The notes: generated by a model not told the origin, from the sequence alone. A DNA stretch of 58,538 bases from an uncultured Schlesneria sp. (GCA_903840265.1 CAIMFH010000199.1:1-58538), one strand, 5' to 3'; positions 36,777-46,572 are shown, numbered from the stretch's first letter. Numbers and translations are program-made.

Positions 36777-37226
36777 TCACAGCGAGAAATCGAGTTTCTT
36801 TTCGCCATCTGGCAAAACTTCGACAACTAACTTCGACTGCTGATTGAATTCGGGTGGAATCGGTTGTGGTGGCAGCACCGGAGCGCCACACTTTTCTTCG
36901 GACGCCTTGGCATAGGCCGCCTCGTCATCCATCGCGAAGCCAGGATCGATGATCGATTCGATCTGGACCTTATTCTTGCCGACACACGGTCCATTTAACG
37001 CATTGAAGTCGTAGAAGCCATCGGTCACGGTGGCTACGGCCGTCGGCCCCTTCGATCCGTCGATCGGCGTGAAGGTAATACGGCCCGCTCTCAGCATTTC
37101 ATTCTTGAAGAGTATCGCCCCACGCACGGCGACTCGCTGCGGCCCTTTGGAACCCCCACAGCCGACGATCCAACAAACGGCCAGCAGACCAACACATGCC
37201 CAACGAGATTGAAAGGTCCAGGACAT
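36777..37226 (-). CDS. Lipoprotein, transthyretin-like
   Basis: This 149-residue protein has a lipoprotein signal ending IVGC (mature Cys then GGSKGP). The mature part is beta-rich, with 'VAVRGAILFKNEMLRAGRITFTP' interrupted at 20, then 'AVATVTDGFYDFNAL' and 'GKNKVQIES'. This is the carboxypeptidase-regulatory/transthyretin-like pattern common in planctomycete lipoproteins that follow DUF1559 genes. ATG 37226 has GAGGGG upstream. It lies about 120 bp downstream of the DUF1559 gene on the same strand, and the two probably form a unit. Confidence 0.8.
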   Translation of the reverse strand: MSWTFQSRWACVGLLAVCWIVGCGGSKGPQRVAVRGAILFKNEMLRAGRITFTPIDGSKGPTAVATVTDGFYDFNALNGPCVGKNKVQIESIIDPGFAMDDEAAYAKASEEKCGAPVLPPQPIPPEFNQQSKLVVEVLPDGEKKLDFSL

Positions 37227-37347
37227 AGTCCCCTCACGAGAAAACAGACATTCACACACAAAGGCCAGATCGAGAATGACGGGGGCGGTCGCATCCTGGC
37301 AGCCCGCCCGCAGCAGTCACACGAAGTCTCATGCAGAAGTCGCGACT

Positions 37348-38259
37348 TTAGAATTCACCGACAATTTCACCACCAGATCGCGTCGCCAGCGAATTCAGCA
37401 GGTTGTGATCGATGTTCTCATTGATGTAGCGAGCAGAACCATCGCACATCAGCATGTTCACGACACCGATATGCTCGCTACGAAAGTTGGACAACCGCGT
37501 GCTATCCCCTTGCATTGACTTGGGATTGAAAGGCCCCAGAGTGGTGAACGCAGTAGCCAACGGGTACGGGGACGACCAGTAGGTGAAACCCCAGCGAATC
37601 TGTCCGCTACAGGGCGTGGCCGGAGACGCAGCCCAAAGGTAGTCTGCAAAATTCCAGGCTGACTCACCGCACAGCAAGGTCGAAGACGATCCATCGGTGA
37701 GATCTCGCATGCTGGTGCTACCGCTACCCGAATTGACGATCGCACCATTATTCGGAACAGAGGTCGGATTCGCGGTCGTTGGAAACGTACCATAAGGATC
37801 CAGACTACCCGTACAGGCAGCGTAAGTTCCTGGAGCACGGCTGTTGCTGTCGCAGCCACTGATTGGAACTGGCCGACGGAACGGCGCAGTCGGACACAAG
37901 TAGGCCGGTATTTTTTGCGATACGGCAACCAGGTTTGCCGCGTTCGTATTCCCCAAACTGAAGTCGTACTGCTGGTATGCGTTCCCCTGATCCAAGTAGG
38001 GTAGAATACTCGCAAACACGCCCGACTTACCCAATCCTGGATCGATCGAACTCAACGGGAAGCGTGTGTAAGAGTCGTGATAGTTGTGGATCGCCAAGCC
38101 AATCTGTTTGAGATTGTTGCTGCACTGAGTCCGGCGAGCGGACTCGCGAGCCTGCTGAACCGCAGGCAACAGCAGAGCAATCAGCACGGCGATGATCGCG
38201 ATCACCACCAGCAGTTCAATCAACGTAAAACCACGACGAGACTTTCGACCAAGCGGCAT
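37348..38259 (-). CDS. DUF1559 family pilin-like protein
   Basis: This 303-residue protein has a basic leader MPLGRKSRRG followed by the prepilin hydrophobic helix (FTLIELLVVIAIIA) and the 'QQARESARRTQCSNNLKQIGLA' block with its conserved cysteine. The centre is Ser/Thr/Pro-rich. The C-terminus has 'VVNMLMCDGSARYINENID', the family's end motif. It differs clearly from the paralog at 2830-3762 in the variable part. ATG 38259 is preferred; the frame extends to 38349 without signal-like sequence. It is followed by the transthyretin-like lipoprotein gene. Confidence 0.92.
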   Translation of the reverse strand: MPLGRKSRRGFTLIELLVVIAIIAVLIALLLPAVQQARESARRTQCSNNLKQIGLAIHNYHDSYTRFPLSSIDPGLGKSGVFASILPYLDQGNAYQQYDFSLGNTNAANLVAVSQKIPAYLCPTAPFRRPVPISGCDSNSRAPGTYAACTGSLDPYGTFPTTANPTSVPNNGAIVNSGSGSTSMRDLTDGSSSTLLCGESAWNFADYLWAASPATPCSGQIRWGFTYWSSPYPLATAFTTLGPFNPKSMQGDSTRLSNFRSEHIGVVNMLMCDGSARYINENIDHNLLNSLATRSGGEIVGEF

Positions 38260-38654
38260 GACAGCACCCTTCCAAGGAACCAGAGACAACGATTTAAGCG
38301 GGGACCGAGTCGTTGGCTGGCTACCGAGAGGGGTGGCTGGCGACGGCATTTGATCGAACTCAACTCTTGAGTTTGATCGGATCTATTTCGACGGCGAGAC
38401 ACGGACAGGAAAGTCAGTGAAATCGCCATGACCAACTGCTATAGAATGCGTTCCTACCACCTCACAGGTGTGGAACTGCTAGCTGGCGACCGCAAAAGGG
38501 GCTGGCTGGCGAGTTGAGACTGAGTCTCAATATCACAGCATCATAGTCCGCACCGCACGGATTGCAACCGTCGCTTTCAAATTCTTCACTCGCGGTGAGC
38601 TCCGTGAGGGATGGCGACTGAACGGAGTTCCCGACATCGCGACCAAAGAATGAA
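38260..38654. other. Intergenic region upstream of DUF1559 gene
   Basis: This gap runs from the DUF1559 start to the glgX terminator. It must hold the DUF1559 promoter, but no convincing -35/-10 pair, repeat copy or reading frame was identified. Confidence 0.4.
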
Positions 38655-38684
38655 AGAGACCGCTGTCCTGCAACAGCGGTCTCT
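38655..38684 (-). terminator. Terminator hairpin of glgX
   Basis: A perfect 12-bp stem (AGAGACCGCTGT and ACAGCGGTCTCT) with a six-base loop lies 11 bp beyond the glgX stop codon. On the minus strand it is followed by TTTCATTC, a weak T-rich tail. Confidence 0.75.
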
Positions 38685-38695
38685 CATTTCAGGCT

Positions 38696-40945
38696 TTACT
38701 GAGCAACCTTATTTGCGTGCATGGATTTCAAATGGCTCTCGCGGCCCACCGGGGTATCCATGGCCAGATCGGCGATGATCTCGGCCGCCACGAACCCTTC
38801 CTTCTGCTTCTGCTTGATGGTCGGGGTCATCAACCGCAGGAGAGCTATTGAGCGAGCGAAGATTCGATACTGTGCCCCCCCTTTGGTCTCCGACAGATGT
38901 CCCGGAAACTGGGCCGTGTCCAGTAGCGGTTCCCAGAACGCCTCTTCCACCGGGGTCGGCAGCATGAAACAGATCTCTTCATGATGCGCGTTCAGCAACA
39001 ACAGGACGGTATCCCCTTCGATCGGTTCGCCGTGATCGTTCACTTCGCCAATCAGCTTGCCATCCAGTCGCAGACCGATGCATTTGACGAAACCGGCCTC
39101 CCACACTTCGTCGGTCACTTGCTTACCGTCAATGTTGATCCAGCAGACATCGGATGATTCCTCACTGCCGCGAATCGATTGACCCTGGAAGAATTTTTGT
39201 CGGCGGAAGACCGGCTCGGCTTTACGTAGAGCAATGATGCCGCGGACGAAATCGAACATCTGCTGTTGCTCTTCGTTCCAGTCCCAATTCAGCCAGGTCA
39301 GTTCGTTGTCCTGGCAATAACAGTTGTTATTACCCCCCTGAGACTTCACCATCTCATCGCCCGCCAGGATCATGGGCACACCCTGGCTCAGCACCAATGT
39401 CGCCAACATGTTTCTCATTTGCCGCAAGCGCAGTGATTTGATCTCGGGATCGTCCGTGGGCCCCTCGACGCCGCAGTTCCAACTCTGGTTGTCGTTCGCT
39501 CCGTCGCGATTCTCTTCGCCGTTGGCCGCGTTATGCTTTTCGTTGTAGCTCACCAAGTCGAGCATATTAAATCCGTCGTGACAGGTCACGAAATTGATGC
39601 TCGCGTACGGACGACGGCTGCTCCATTCATAGAGGTCCGCCGAACCGCAGATGCGCGTCGCGAACTCCGACAGCATCCCCCCGTCACCCTTCCAGAAGCG
39701 ACGCACATTGTCGCGGTAGCGGCCGTTCCATTCCGACCATTGTGACGGAAAGTTACCAACCTGATATCCACCTGAACCCAAGTCCCACGGTTCCGCGATC
39801 AGCTTTACGCCGGACAACACGGGGTCCTGATGCAGGATGTCGAAGAACGCACCCAGCTTGTCGACTTCATAAAGTTCGCGGGCCAGGGCACTCGCCAGAT
39901 CGAAGCGGAACCCATCGACATGCATTTCGGTCACCCAGTACCGCAAGCTGTCCATGATCAGTTGCAAGACTCGGGGCGACCGCATATTGAACCCGTTGCC
40001 GCAACCGGTGAAGTCCATGTAGTACCGAGAGTCTTCGGGCGACAACCGATAGTACGCGGCATTGTCGATGCCGCGGAACGTCATCGTGGGCCCCATCTGG
40101 TTCCCTTCAGCGGTGTGATTGTAGACCACGTCCAAAATCACTTCGATCCCCGCCGAATGCAGGCCCCGCACCATCGTCTTGAATTCTCGCACCGTCTCAT
40201 CCGCCGTCTGGGCACACGAGTAGTGTCGATCGGGTGCCATAAACGCGAGCGTGTTGTACCCCCAGTAGTTGCACAGCCCCTTGTCGATCAGATGTCGGTC
40301 ATCACAACGGTGAAAAACGGGTAACAATTCGACAGCCGTCACTCCGAGATGCTTGAGATGATCCAGAGCCGCCGGAGATGTCAGACCGGCATAGGTGCCG
40401 CGCTGATCTTCGGGAACCCCGGGATGCAGTTTTGTGAATCCTTTGACGTGCATTTCATAAATGATTGTTTCGTGCCAGGGATGATTTGGTGGTCGATCAT
40501 CGCCCCATGTGAACGCCGGATCGATCACCACTCCCAGCGGAGCCGCATGAGCGTTATCGCGATCGTCGAACGACAGATCAGTCTCAGGGTCGCCGATCTT
40601 GTAGCCCCACATCTCGTCACACCATTTGGTGTCGCGACCAATACCCATGGCGTATGGATCGAGCAGAACCTTATTGGCATTGAATCGATGCCCGTTTGCG
40701 GGTTCGTAGGGCCCGGCCACGCGATAGCCATATAGCTGCCCAGGCCGTGCATCAGGCAGATAGCAGTGCCAGACGAGGTCACGGCGCTCGACGACAGGAA
40801 TCTTTTCCGCTTCCTTTTCATCGTCCGGCGAATTGAACAGGCAGAGTTCAACGCTGTGCGCGTTTTCCGAGAAGAGCGCGAAATTGACGCCATTTCCGTC
40901 CCACGTCGCCCCTAACGGATAAGGTCGCCCTGGCCAAACGCGCAT
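38696..40945 (-). CDS. glgX: Glycogen debranching enzyme GlgX (isoamylase type)
   Basis: This 749-residue GH13 enzyme hydrolyses alpha-1,6 branches of glycogen. An N-terminal CBM48 (about 5-110, 'YPLGATWDGNGVNFALFSENA') precedes the (beta/alpha)8 barrel. The barrel has the conserved regions: 'DVVYNHT', nucleophile Asp in GFRFDLAS, acid Glu in IAEPWD, and 'NFVTCHDGF'. Length is typical. ATG 40945 starts at MRVWPGRPYPLG; a TTG at 40987 would add 14 residues. No other glycogen gene is near. A terminator follows directly. Confidence 0.95.
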   Translation of the reverse strand: MRVWPGRPYPLGATWDGNGVNFALFSENAHSVELCLFNSPDDEKEAEKIPVVERRDLVWHCYLPDARPGQLYGYRVAGPYEPANGHRFNANKVLLDPYAMGIGRDTKWCDEMWGYKIGDPETDLSFDDRDNAHAAPLGVVIDPAFTWGDDRPPNHPWHETIIYEMHVKGFTKLHPGVPEDQRGTYAGLTSPAALDHLKHLGVTAVELLPVFHRCDDRHLIDKGLCNYWGYNTLAFMAPDRHYSCAQTADETVREFKTMVRGLHSAGIEVILDVVYNHTAEGNQMGPTMTFRGIDNAAYYRLSPEDSRYYMDFTGCGNGFNMRSPRVLQLIMDSLRYWVTEMHVDGFRFDLASALARELYEVDKLGAFFDILHQDPVLSGVKLIAEPWDLGSGGYQVGNFPSQWSEWNGRYRDNVRRFWKGDGGMLSEFATRICGSADLYEWSSRRPYASINFVTCHDGFNMLDLVSYNEKHNAANGEENRDGANDNQSWNCGVEGPTDDPEIKSLRLRQMRNMLATLVLSQGVPMILAGDEMVKSQGGNNNCYCQDNELTWLNWDWNEEQQQMFDFVRGIIALRKAEPVFRRQKFFQGQSIRGSEESSDVCWINIDGKQVTDEVWEAGFVKCIGLRLDGKLIGEVNDHGEPIEGDTVLLLLNAHHEEICFMLPTPVEEAFWEPLLDTAQFPGHLSETKGGAQYRIFARSIALLRLMTPTIKQKQKEGFVAAEIIADLAMDTPVGRESHLKSMHANKVAQ

Positions 40946-41095
40946 AATTTTTCTCGCTGAATAAATGGTTGACTTGGTTTCGCGCAAGCTGCGCTCGGAT
41001 CACTCAACTGGTAAACATTGTACCGGCTGTTGAGTGAACTTAAGCAAACTGCGCGCCACCCTATTCATCGAAAAGTTCGGAGTATTCGCACTCTA

Positions 41096-41887
41096 TTACG
41101 TCAGCGCCGTTACCGATCGATCGAGGTGAACATACCCCCCATCGACGTGAACGAGTTGCCCCGTGGTGTGACCCGAGCGAGGCGACAAGAGAAACGCGAC
41201 CGTGTTGGCGATCTCTTCGCAAGTCGTCATCCGGTGCTCGAAAGGAATCCGCGCTTCAATCTGTCGGCGTGTTTCCTCGGGATTGGGAACTGTGGCCAAC
41301 CACGTCGCGTACATGGGCGTCCAGCATTCGGCCACGATGACCGCATTCACACGAATGCTGTACTTGGCGAGTTCCACGGCCCATTCGCGAGTCAACGCAT
41401 TGCGCCCCCCATTCGCCGCGGCATAGGCCGACGTTCCCCCCTGCCCGGTCTCCGCCACCTTGGACCCGACATTCACAATCGCGCCGCGAGATTTCTTCAA
41501 TTCGGGCAACGCGAAATGAGCCATCTCATAGTAGTGCAACAGATTCTTCCGCAATGACGCGACGAAGCGTTCTGTGTCGCCATCCTCCAGATTCACGCCG
41601 TCGTTGATTCCGGCATTGTTCACCAGACCTTCAATGCGACCAAACTTCGTCACGGTGGCTTCCACCGCGCGCCGACAATCCTCAGTCTGATTCAGTTCCG
41701 TGGCCACCGCCCAGGCCCGACCACCCACGGCCTCAATCGATTTCACCGCCGCCGAATTATCAGTCTCATTACGGCCAACGATGACCGGGATCGCCCCTTC
41801 CGCCGCCAGCACCTGGGAAACGCCCAGCCCAATCCCTTTAGCCCCGCCGGTCACGAGAACCACCTTGTCCTGAAGTCCGAGGTCCAT
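41096..41887 (-). CDS. SDR oxidoreductase with altered active site (YxxxN)
   Basis: This 263-residue short-chain dehydrogenase resembles sugar dehydrogenases of the L-fucose dehydrogenase group. The cofactor loop TGGAKGIGLG, the NNAG motif, Ser142 and Tyr155 are present. The lysine of the YxxxK motif is replaced by Asn159 (SAYAAANGG; codon AAT checked). The rest of the fold, including 'TGQLVHVDGGYVHLDRS' at the end, is intact, so it is not a decayed gene. Loss of that lysine should weaken catalysis unless another residue replaces it. ATG 41887 precedes DLGLQDKVVLVTGG. The start of glgX is about 150 bp downstream. Confidence 0.88.
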   Translation of the reverse strand: MDLGLQDKVVLVTGGAKGIGLGVSQVLAAEGAIPVIVGRNETDNSAAVKSIEAVGGRAWAVATELNQTEDCRRAVEATVTKFGRIEGLVNNAGINDGVNLEDGDTERFVASLRKNLLHYYEMAHFALPELKKSRGAIVNVGSKVAETGQGGTSAYAAANGGRNALTREWAVELAKYSIRVNAVIVAECWTPMYATWLATVPNPEETRRQIEARIPFEHRMTTCEEIANTVAFLLSPRSGHTTGQLVHVDGGYVHLDRSVTALT

Positions 41888-42014
41888 GCGAGAGCTTTCT
41901 ATGGTGAAGTCGAAGTGAGCGAATTGAAAGTGCGTTTGAAGACTGTACTTTAGTACGGCTCGCAACGCCCCTCAACCAACCCCCGCATCGCAGAACAGCC
42001 GAGGGGACCCGCCG

Positions 42015-42038
42015 CACTCAGTACTCAGTACTCAGTAC
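42015..42038. repeat. Tandem ACTCAGT heptamers at a stop codon
   Basis: The 7-bp unit actcagt repeats about three times (actcagtactcagtactcag plus flanks). It encodes the C-terminal VLSTEY and the TGA stop of the minus-strand methyltransferase-like gene. Because the unit length is not a multiple of three, a gain or loss of one unit would shift the reading frame and change the C-terminus. Confidence 0.8.
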
Positions 42039-42824
42039 TTTCAGATTCTGTACCGCACAAACGTGCCGATGATAAGCAAACTCCGGCGACAGATGATTCA
42101 GCGGCACATGCTCCCAGGTCCACTCCTCTGTTTTCTCCGGCAATGACGCTCCGTAGAGGATGTCGAACTGCTCCACGACGTCACCGGCACGATTGACTTT
42201 CAGCTTCTCGACATCGGTGATCAATGTCACGACGCCCGGCAGACGCTTCAGGTAGTCGAGATGACTCTTAATCAGGTCACGCGCGTACGCATCGACTTCC
42301 GATTCGGGTCGAGACTTCTTCTCCAAGTAGTACGCCGGAACATACGGAAGCTGAGACAGCAGATTCACCGAGACGACATAGTCGACCAAGGGATCATCGC
42401 AGAACAACTGCGGTTCTGCATGCGGCAGCGGTTTATGCGGATCCTTCGCTGCTTCCGCCAATTCTACTGCAGTCTCTGTCACGTCAGCTCGAACCAGCTT
42501 CACGTTGCGGTATCTGAGAGTCGTCAGATAGACGCTTAGTGGATGCACAACGTCAACGAGGATCACCTGATCAAAGCTGGCCGCCAGATCTGCGAGAGGA
42601 ACATCGAGCAGCAATCCCGATCCCAGCACCACCGCCTTACGTCGTTGCGAGCAGTCCAGTACCGCCGTGCGAATCGCCTGCTTCGTTCGTTCCAGATGCT
42701 CTTTCCAGGCCTGCCGACACTGTCGATGTCGGACCTTAATCCCCAGTTGCCCATTCAAATACCCCAACTTCCTGGCCGTCCAGGAACAGGGAGTGGTGAG
42801 GTATTCGAAGAGTTCCAGAATCAC
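42018..42824 (-). CDS. Methyltransferase-like protein, conserved unknown
   Basis: This 268-residue protein uses a GTG start with AAGGA six bases upstream. Residues about 60-120 have a Rossmann-like pattern (KAVVLGSGLLLDVPL, 'QVILVDVVHPLSV', 'VKLVRADVTE'), as in class I SAM-dependent methyltransferases. The motif I glycines are only partly conserved. The rest (VNLLSQLPYVPAYYLEKK, 'FDILYGASLPE') is distinctive but not a family I can name. Its last six codons and stop come from a tandem 7-bp repeat. It lies about 130 bp upstream of the SDR gene, same strand. Confidence 0.7.
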   Translation of the reverse strand: MILELFEYLTTPCSWTARKLGYLNGQLGIKVRHRQCRQAWKEHLERTKQAIRTAVLDCSQRRKAVVLGSGLLLDVPLADLAASFDQVILVDVVHPLSVYLTTLRYRNVKLVRADVTETAVELAEAAKDPHKPLPHAEPQLFCDDPLVDYVVSVNLLSQLPYVPAYYLEKKSRPESEVDAYARDLIKSHLDYLKRLPGVVTLITDVEKLKVNRAGDVVEQFDILYGASLPEKTEEWTWEHVPLNHLSPEFAYHRHVCAVQNLKVLSTEY

Positions 42825-42943
42825 GCGATGTCCTTGAGTCTCGTCACAGCAACTTCGTTTTAAGTTGCGGATGTTACAAGATCACCGCTTCAAGTGCTCT
42901 CCACGGTCGGCTGCAACCTGCAGTTTTCCACCTGCACAAAGGC

Positions 42944-43056
42944 GGAAGAGTTGACCACGAATCTCACGAATTAACACGAATAAGAATCATTCACTGGCGA
43001 AGAGCTGGGGCGTTCTCTATTCGCGGAGATTCGCAAGAGTCGTGGTCAACTCTTCC
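42944..43056. repeat. 17-bp inverted repeat enclosing TTCGTG-type repeats
   Basis: Arms GGAAGAGTTGACCACGA (42944-42960) and TCGTGGTCAACTCTTCC (43040-43056) are exact. Inside are 'cacgaattaacacgaat' and 'tattcgcggagattcgc'. An ATCCGTG-rich block follows at 43097-43130. Together they fill the gap between the methyltransferase-like and DUF1549 genes; no gene is seen. Confidence 0.85.
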
Positions 43057-43142
43057 GACTTCAAACGAATTCAACCACCGACCGGCGTAGTTCCTGATCC
43101 GTGTGTTCTATCCGTCTTTCAATCCGTGGCTGAAAACTTCCA

Positions 43143-44756
43143 TCAGTGATTGACACAGAACTCTGTCGAGCTGATCAACGCCCAGATCATTTGGCCAAGG
43201 GCCTGATCCAACTGGTCCGCTCGGCCAGCCAGAAACTGCTCCATAGCCCGCACTTCTTCGTTGGCAGGCGTTCGCGACAAGACCGTGATAAACAATAAAT
43301 CACATCGCTTGGCGTGATCCGACTCAGCAAGCATTTGCGCCGCGAGGTTGCCATCCTTCGGCTTCAGCAAATCCAGCACTCTGGCATCATGCGACAGAAA
43401 TAATGCCGCTTTGACCGAAGGAGCAAACTCCACTTCGGGATCGCGAGGGGGATTCGCAAACGCGGCGACAAATCTCTTCCGCAACTCTTCCAGTTGTGGA
43501 TTTGGCTTCGCTGCCCCTTCGGTTGGCGTCTGGAATCGATGCAATTCGCCGGTCGCTTGTAAGACGCTCCATAAGAGTTGCTCGGTCGACAGCGGCTTCT
43601 CGATCGCGACGACATACTTCTCTGGCAGCGGCTCACGCTCTAGACCCGCCGGCAAGATGCTTGACCGCTGATAGGCTCGCGATAACGCCAGTTCGCGCAG
43701 CAGCCACTTGATATCGAACTGATGCGCCACGAATTCGTCGGCCAACAGATCCAGCACCGCGGGATGGCTGGCAGGATTCTCGCCGTGCTGCAGATCGAGC
43801 GGATGGACGAGTCCTCGCCCAAGCATCTGAAACCAGAGTCGATTCACGATGTTGCGAACAAACGGCTTGTTCGTCGCGGTGGGCAGTTGCTCGGCCAGAA
43901 TTCCTAACGGGCTGAATTTCGGCTTGCCGGGAAAGTTGACTTTGCGATCGGGGACTAACGCAAACTCTTCTCCCTTCGCAAAGGCAGGGACATCGAACTC
44001 GGCTCCGAACGGCAATCGAGGCCCCGTCGCATGCGGCTCTTTGACAAAGACCGACATGAACTCCGTTTTCTTGTCGATCACTTTTTCCGCAATCGCCGGA
44101 TACTTCAGATCGGTGCGAATGCTGGTGTGAGACAGGAACGTATGCAGCCCCTGGAAGTCAACCTGTTTGTAGTCCTGAATAAACAAATGGTCGTGGCATT
44201 GAGCACATTGCAGATCGACACCCAAAAACAATCGCCCCACGTCGCGAGTCAGACCGGGCAGGTCCACCGGTTGCTGCCCATAATTCTCCAGCCGCTTTGT
44301 CAGAAAGAACGCCGCCCCGCGAGTTGCCTCTTGATCGGGATCAGGATTCAAGATCTCACGCACCAACTGATTCCACGGCTTGTTCGTCGCAAACGACTGT
44401 TCGAGATATCGCGACCATTCCTCGTGATCGCCAGCCCGCTCCATCAACTGCACATGCCACGCTTCGCGCATGCGGCGCGCATATTCGGGCGATGCCAGCA
44501 ACCGATCGATCAGGGCCGTTCGCTTGTCGACCGTCGAGTCACTGAAAAAAGCTCGTGCTTCGCTGACCGACGGAATGCAACCGGCAAGATCGAGGAACAC
44601 GCGACGCAAGAACTCGGCGTCATCGCTTGGAGGTGCGACGGATGTTCCCGCCGCGGCCTCGATCAACTGATCAACTCGCGAGTGAACCGGTTCGTCCGCG
44701 ATCGTCACCGAAGCCACGACGACCAGCGTCAACAGCGTGAAAAATCCGACGCGCAT
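43143..44756 (-). CDS. Secreted DUF1549/DUF1553 protein with heme-type CxxCH
   Basis: This 537-residue protein has a signal peptide (about 1-20). A DUF1549 domain follows ('VFLDLAGCIPSVSEARAF', 'LIDRLLASPEYARRM') with C184-A-Q-C187-H188, a possible covalent heme c site. The second half is DUF1553 ('FVRNIVNRLWFQMLGRGLV', 'RELALSRAYQRSS'). This architecture is a planctomycete hallmark, usually paired with a DUF1501 sulfatase-like gene downstream. No such partner is found here. It lacks the N-terminal cytochrome domain seen in longer members. AGGTGATCGC precedes the ATG. Confidence 0.9.
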   Translation of the reverse strand: MRVGFFTLLTLVVVASVTIADEPVHSRVDQLIEAAAGTSVAPPSDDAEFLRRVFLDLAGCIPSVSEARAFFSDSTVDKRTALIDRLLASPEYARRMREAWHVQLMERAGDHEEWSRYLEQSFATNKPWNQLVREILNPDPDQEATRGAAFFLTKRLENYGQQPVDLPGLTRDVGRLFLGVDLQCAQCHDHLFIQDYKQVDFQGLHTFLSHTSIRTDLKYPAIAEKVIDKKTEFMSVFVKEPHATGPRLPFGAEFDVPAFAKGEEFALVPDRKVNFPGKPKFSPLGILAEQLPTATNKPFVRNIVNRLWFQMLGRGLVHPLDLQHGENPASHPAVLDLLADEFVAHQFDIKWLLRELALSRAYQRSSILPAGLEREPLPEKYVVAIEKPLSTEQLLWSVLQATGELHRFQTPTEGAAKPNPQLEELRKRFVAAFANPPRDPEVEFAPSVKAALFLSHDARVLDLLKPKDGNLAAQMLAESDHAKRCDLLFITVLSRTPANEEVRAMEQFLAGRADQLDQALGQMIWALISSTEFCVNH

Positions 44757-44974
44757 GCGATCACCTACTCATCGGAGAATACAGTTGCATGCTGGCAAGT
44801 TAGCGATGGCAAGTCGTGACTACAAGGAACAATTGAGCGACGTAGACCACGGCGGCGCGCCGCGGCGCATTGCGGTGCTTGGATTCCAACTGGTACAACT
44901 TGTGCTCTTAACGACTTGGCCGAGTCGAGCAATTGGCGACGCTCGGCCGAAACACAAATGGACCAGGAAGCAGC

Positions 44975-45232
44975 ATGATTCAACCGGTGAACTACAACAA
45001 GAAGTGGCTGATCGCCTCAGGCGTGCGCGTCGTCGACGTTGATGGCATGACGACATCCAAAGCGCCGGGTTCGGCCCGCACTCACACCGACTTCACGGTC
45101 TGCTGGTCAGATCGCGGCCGATGGGTCCCGCAGGCGTTCCTTGGCCAGCAGTTTAAGACAGAGGAAGAAGCGACGGCCTACTTGGATGCCAACCGTGAGC
45201 AGTTGGAATCAGCACCGGGACTGGTGGGGTAG
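44975..45232 (+). CDS. Small protein, unknown
   Basis: This 85-residue soluble protein has the ATG at 44975 with AGGAAG at good spacing. It has no signal peptide. A central 'DFTVCWSDRGRWVPQAF' and a C-terminal helix ('KTEEEATAYLDANREQLE') give it a compact, real-protein look. No family was recognised. It lies between two minus-strand genes and must have its own promoter. Confidence 0.6.
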   Translation: MIQPVNYNKKWLIASGVRVVDVDGMTTSKAPGSARTHTDFTVCWSDRGRWVPQAFLGQQFKTEEEATAYLDANREQLESAPGLVG

Positions 45233-45314
45233 TCCCGCAAGTAATGCTTCGGCACCCTTTTCGATTGGCCCGAGGTCGGGCCGAAGCATTGCCTCGATTC
45301 GCCGCATCTGCAAA

Positions 45315-46304
45315 TCAATGGACGCGATCAGCTCGCGAGGCATTGAGCTCGACTGGTCTGGGTATCGGCTCGATTTGTCGGCTGGGTTCGCTGATCTGTG
45401 TCCCCTGTCGACTTGGCTGTGTGATGGGAAACAACACCACCCAGATCAACAGCGACGCCGTCGCCAGCAGTTTGACACCCATGGTAAGCCGCCCGGGAGA
45501 CTGCGCCGCTTTGACGGTCCATGACCAGCGACTTCCTTCGCCAAGGGCGACCATCAATGTTCCCACCAGCCAGATCGGCCAGGTGATCACCCCCACGACC
45601 ACGATCACGGCCATCGCGTGAACGATCAGAAACTCGACGGCGGGAGCTTCGGCCACGTTTCCAACCATCATGACTGGACGATCCCCGCGGAACCGACAGA
45701 GGAACAACGTGTCCACCACGAGCATCACCACAAAGAATGTTCCGGTATAGAACATCTCGCTGGCGCGGGGGACGAACAGAGTCGACAGGATTCGAGTCAC
45801 CAGGAACACTCGCCAAAGCGAAATCATCCCCAGGAACCAGAGTTTGATGATGGCGGCATCGTCCACCGACATCAGTCGCTCAACCGGAAGAATAAAGATC
45901 CACGCCAGTGGTGCGGTCATCCAGAACAGACCCAGGAAAACTCGGAATCGCTCCCAATAATGGCCGTCCACGGCACCTCGCATGCGGGCCACGACCACGG
46001 TCAGTGGGAACAGAACTAGCGACAATGAGACTGTCATGATCAACGGGAGAGCAATCATCCACGGATTCTGCAGCCAGTTGATCTCGTGATATTCCCGGAC
46101 GAACCCGGCAGAGATCACCAGAACCAGACCTAGCCAGAACGTATCGCGTCGCGACGCGAAGGCCAGGATGGCAGGGCGTGATCCCAACAAGAAGTGGAAC
46201 AGCCGACCGATCGTAATATCAGTCGCGTTCCCAGCTGAATCGGTCGCGTCGTTTGACAATGCTGAAGGCAAACGGTTTTCCGCTGGAGTTTCAATTTCGT
46301 TCAT
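45315..46304 (-). CDS. Polytopic membrane protein, unknown
   Basis: This 329-residue protein has a polar N-terminus of about 35 residues and five or six membrane helices (about 58-76, 82-105, 122-145, 150-180, 185-205, 225-255 and one near 285-300). The short signature 'YWERFRVFLGLFWMTAPLAWIFILPVERLMS' spans the second loop (given in part). The tail is Arg/Pro-rich. It might be a Yip1-like or two-component accessory membrane protein, but there is no decisive motif. The frame and composition are convincing. Confidence 0.7.
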   Translation of the reverse strand: MNEIETPAENRLPSALSNDATDSAGNATDITIGRLFHFLLGSRPAILAFASRRDTFWLGLVLVISAGFVREYHEINWLQNPWMIALPLIMTVSLSLVLFPLTVVVARMRGAVDGHYWERFRVFLGLFWMTAPLAWIFILPVERLMSVDDAAIIKLWFLGMISLWRVFLVTRILSTLFVPRASEMFYTGTFFVVMLVVDTLFLCRFRGDRPVMMVGNVAEAPAVEFLIVHAMAVIVVVGVITWPIWLVGTLMVALGEGSRWSWTVKAAQSPGRLTMGVKLLATASLLIWVVLFPITQPSRQGTQISEPSRQIEPIPRPVELNASRADRVH

Positions 46305-46572
46305 GGCTCATTTCCCGAAGAGACACTCTTGCATCGACCGGGTGCAAGGATCTTCGGGCATGAATTCATGACAGATCTCGACTCGAAAACTGACCTTGGT
46401 AGCATCGCCCGCCGGACGCCTTCAATCGACAATCTCGGCGGCAGATTTTGCCGATCCGAATCAAATTGAGGCCCGACGGTACTCCCCTCATCGCGGTGTG
46501 TGGCAAGAAAACAGCCCCGTCGACTTCGTCATTTCGACGGATTCGACAGGGCCACTCAACGCAACATGACAT

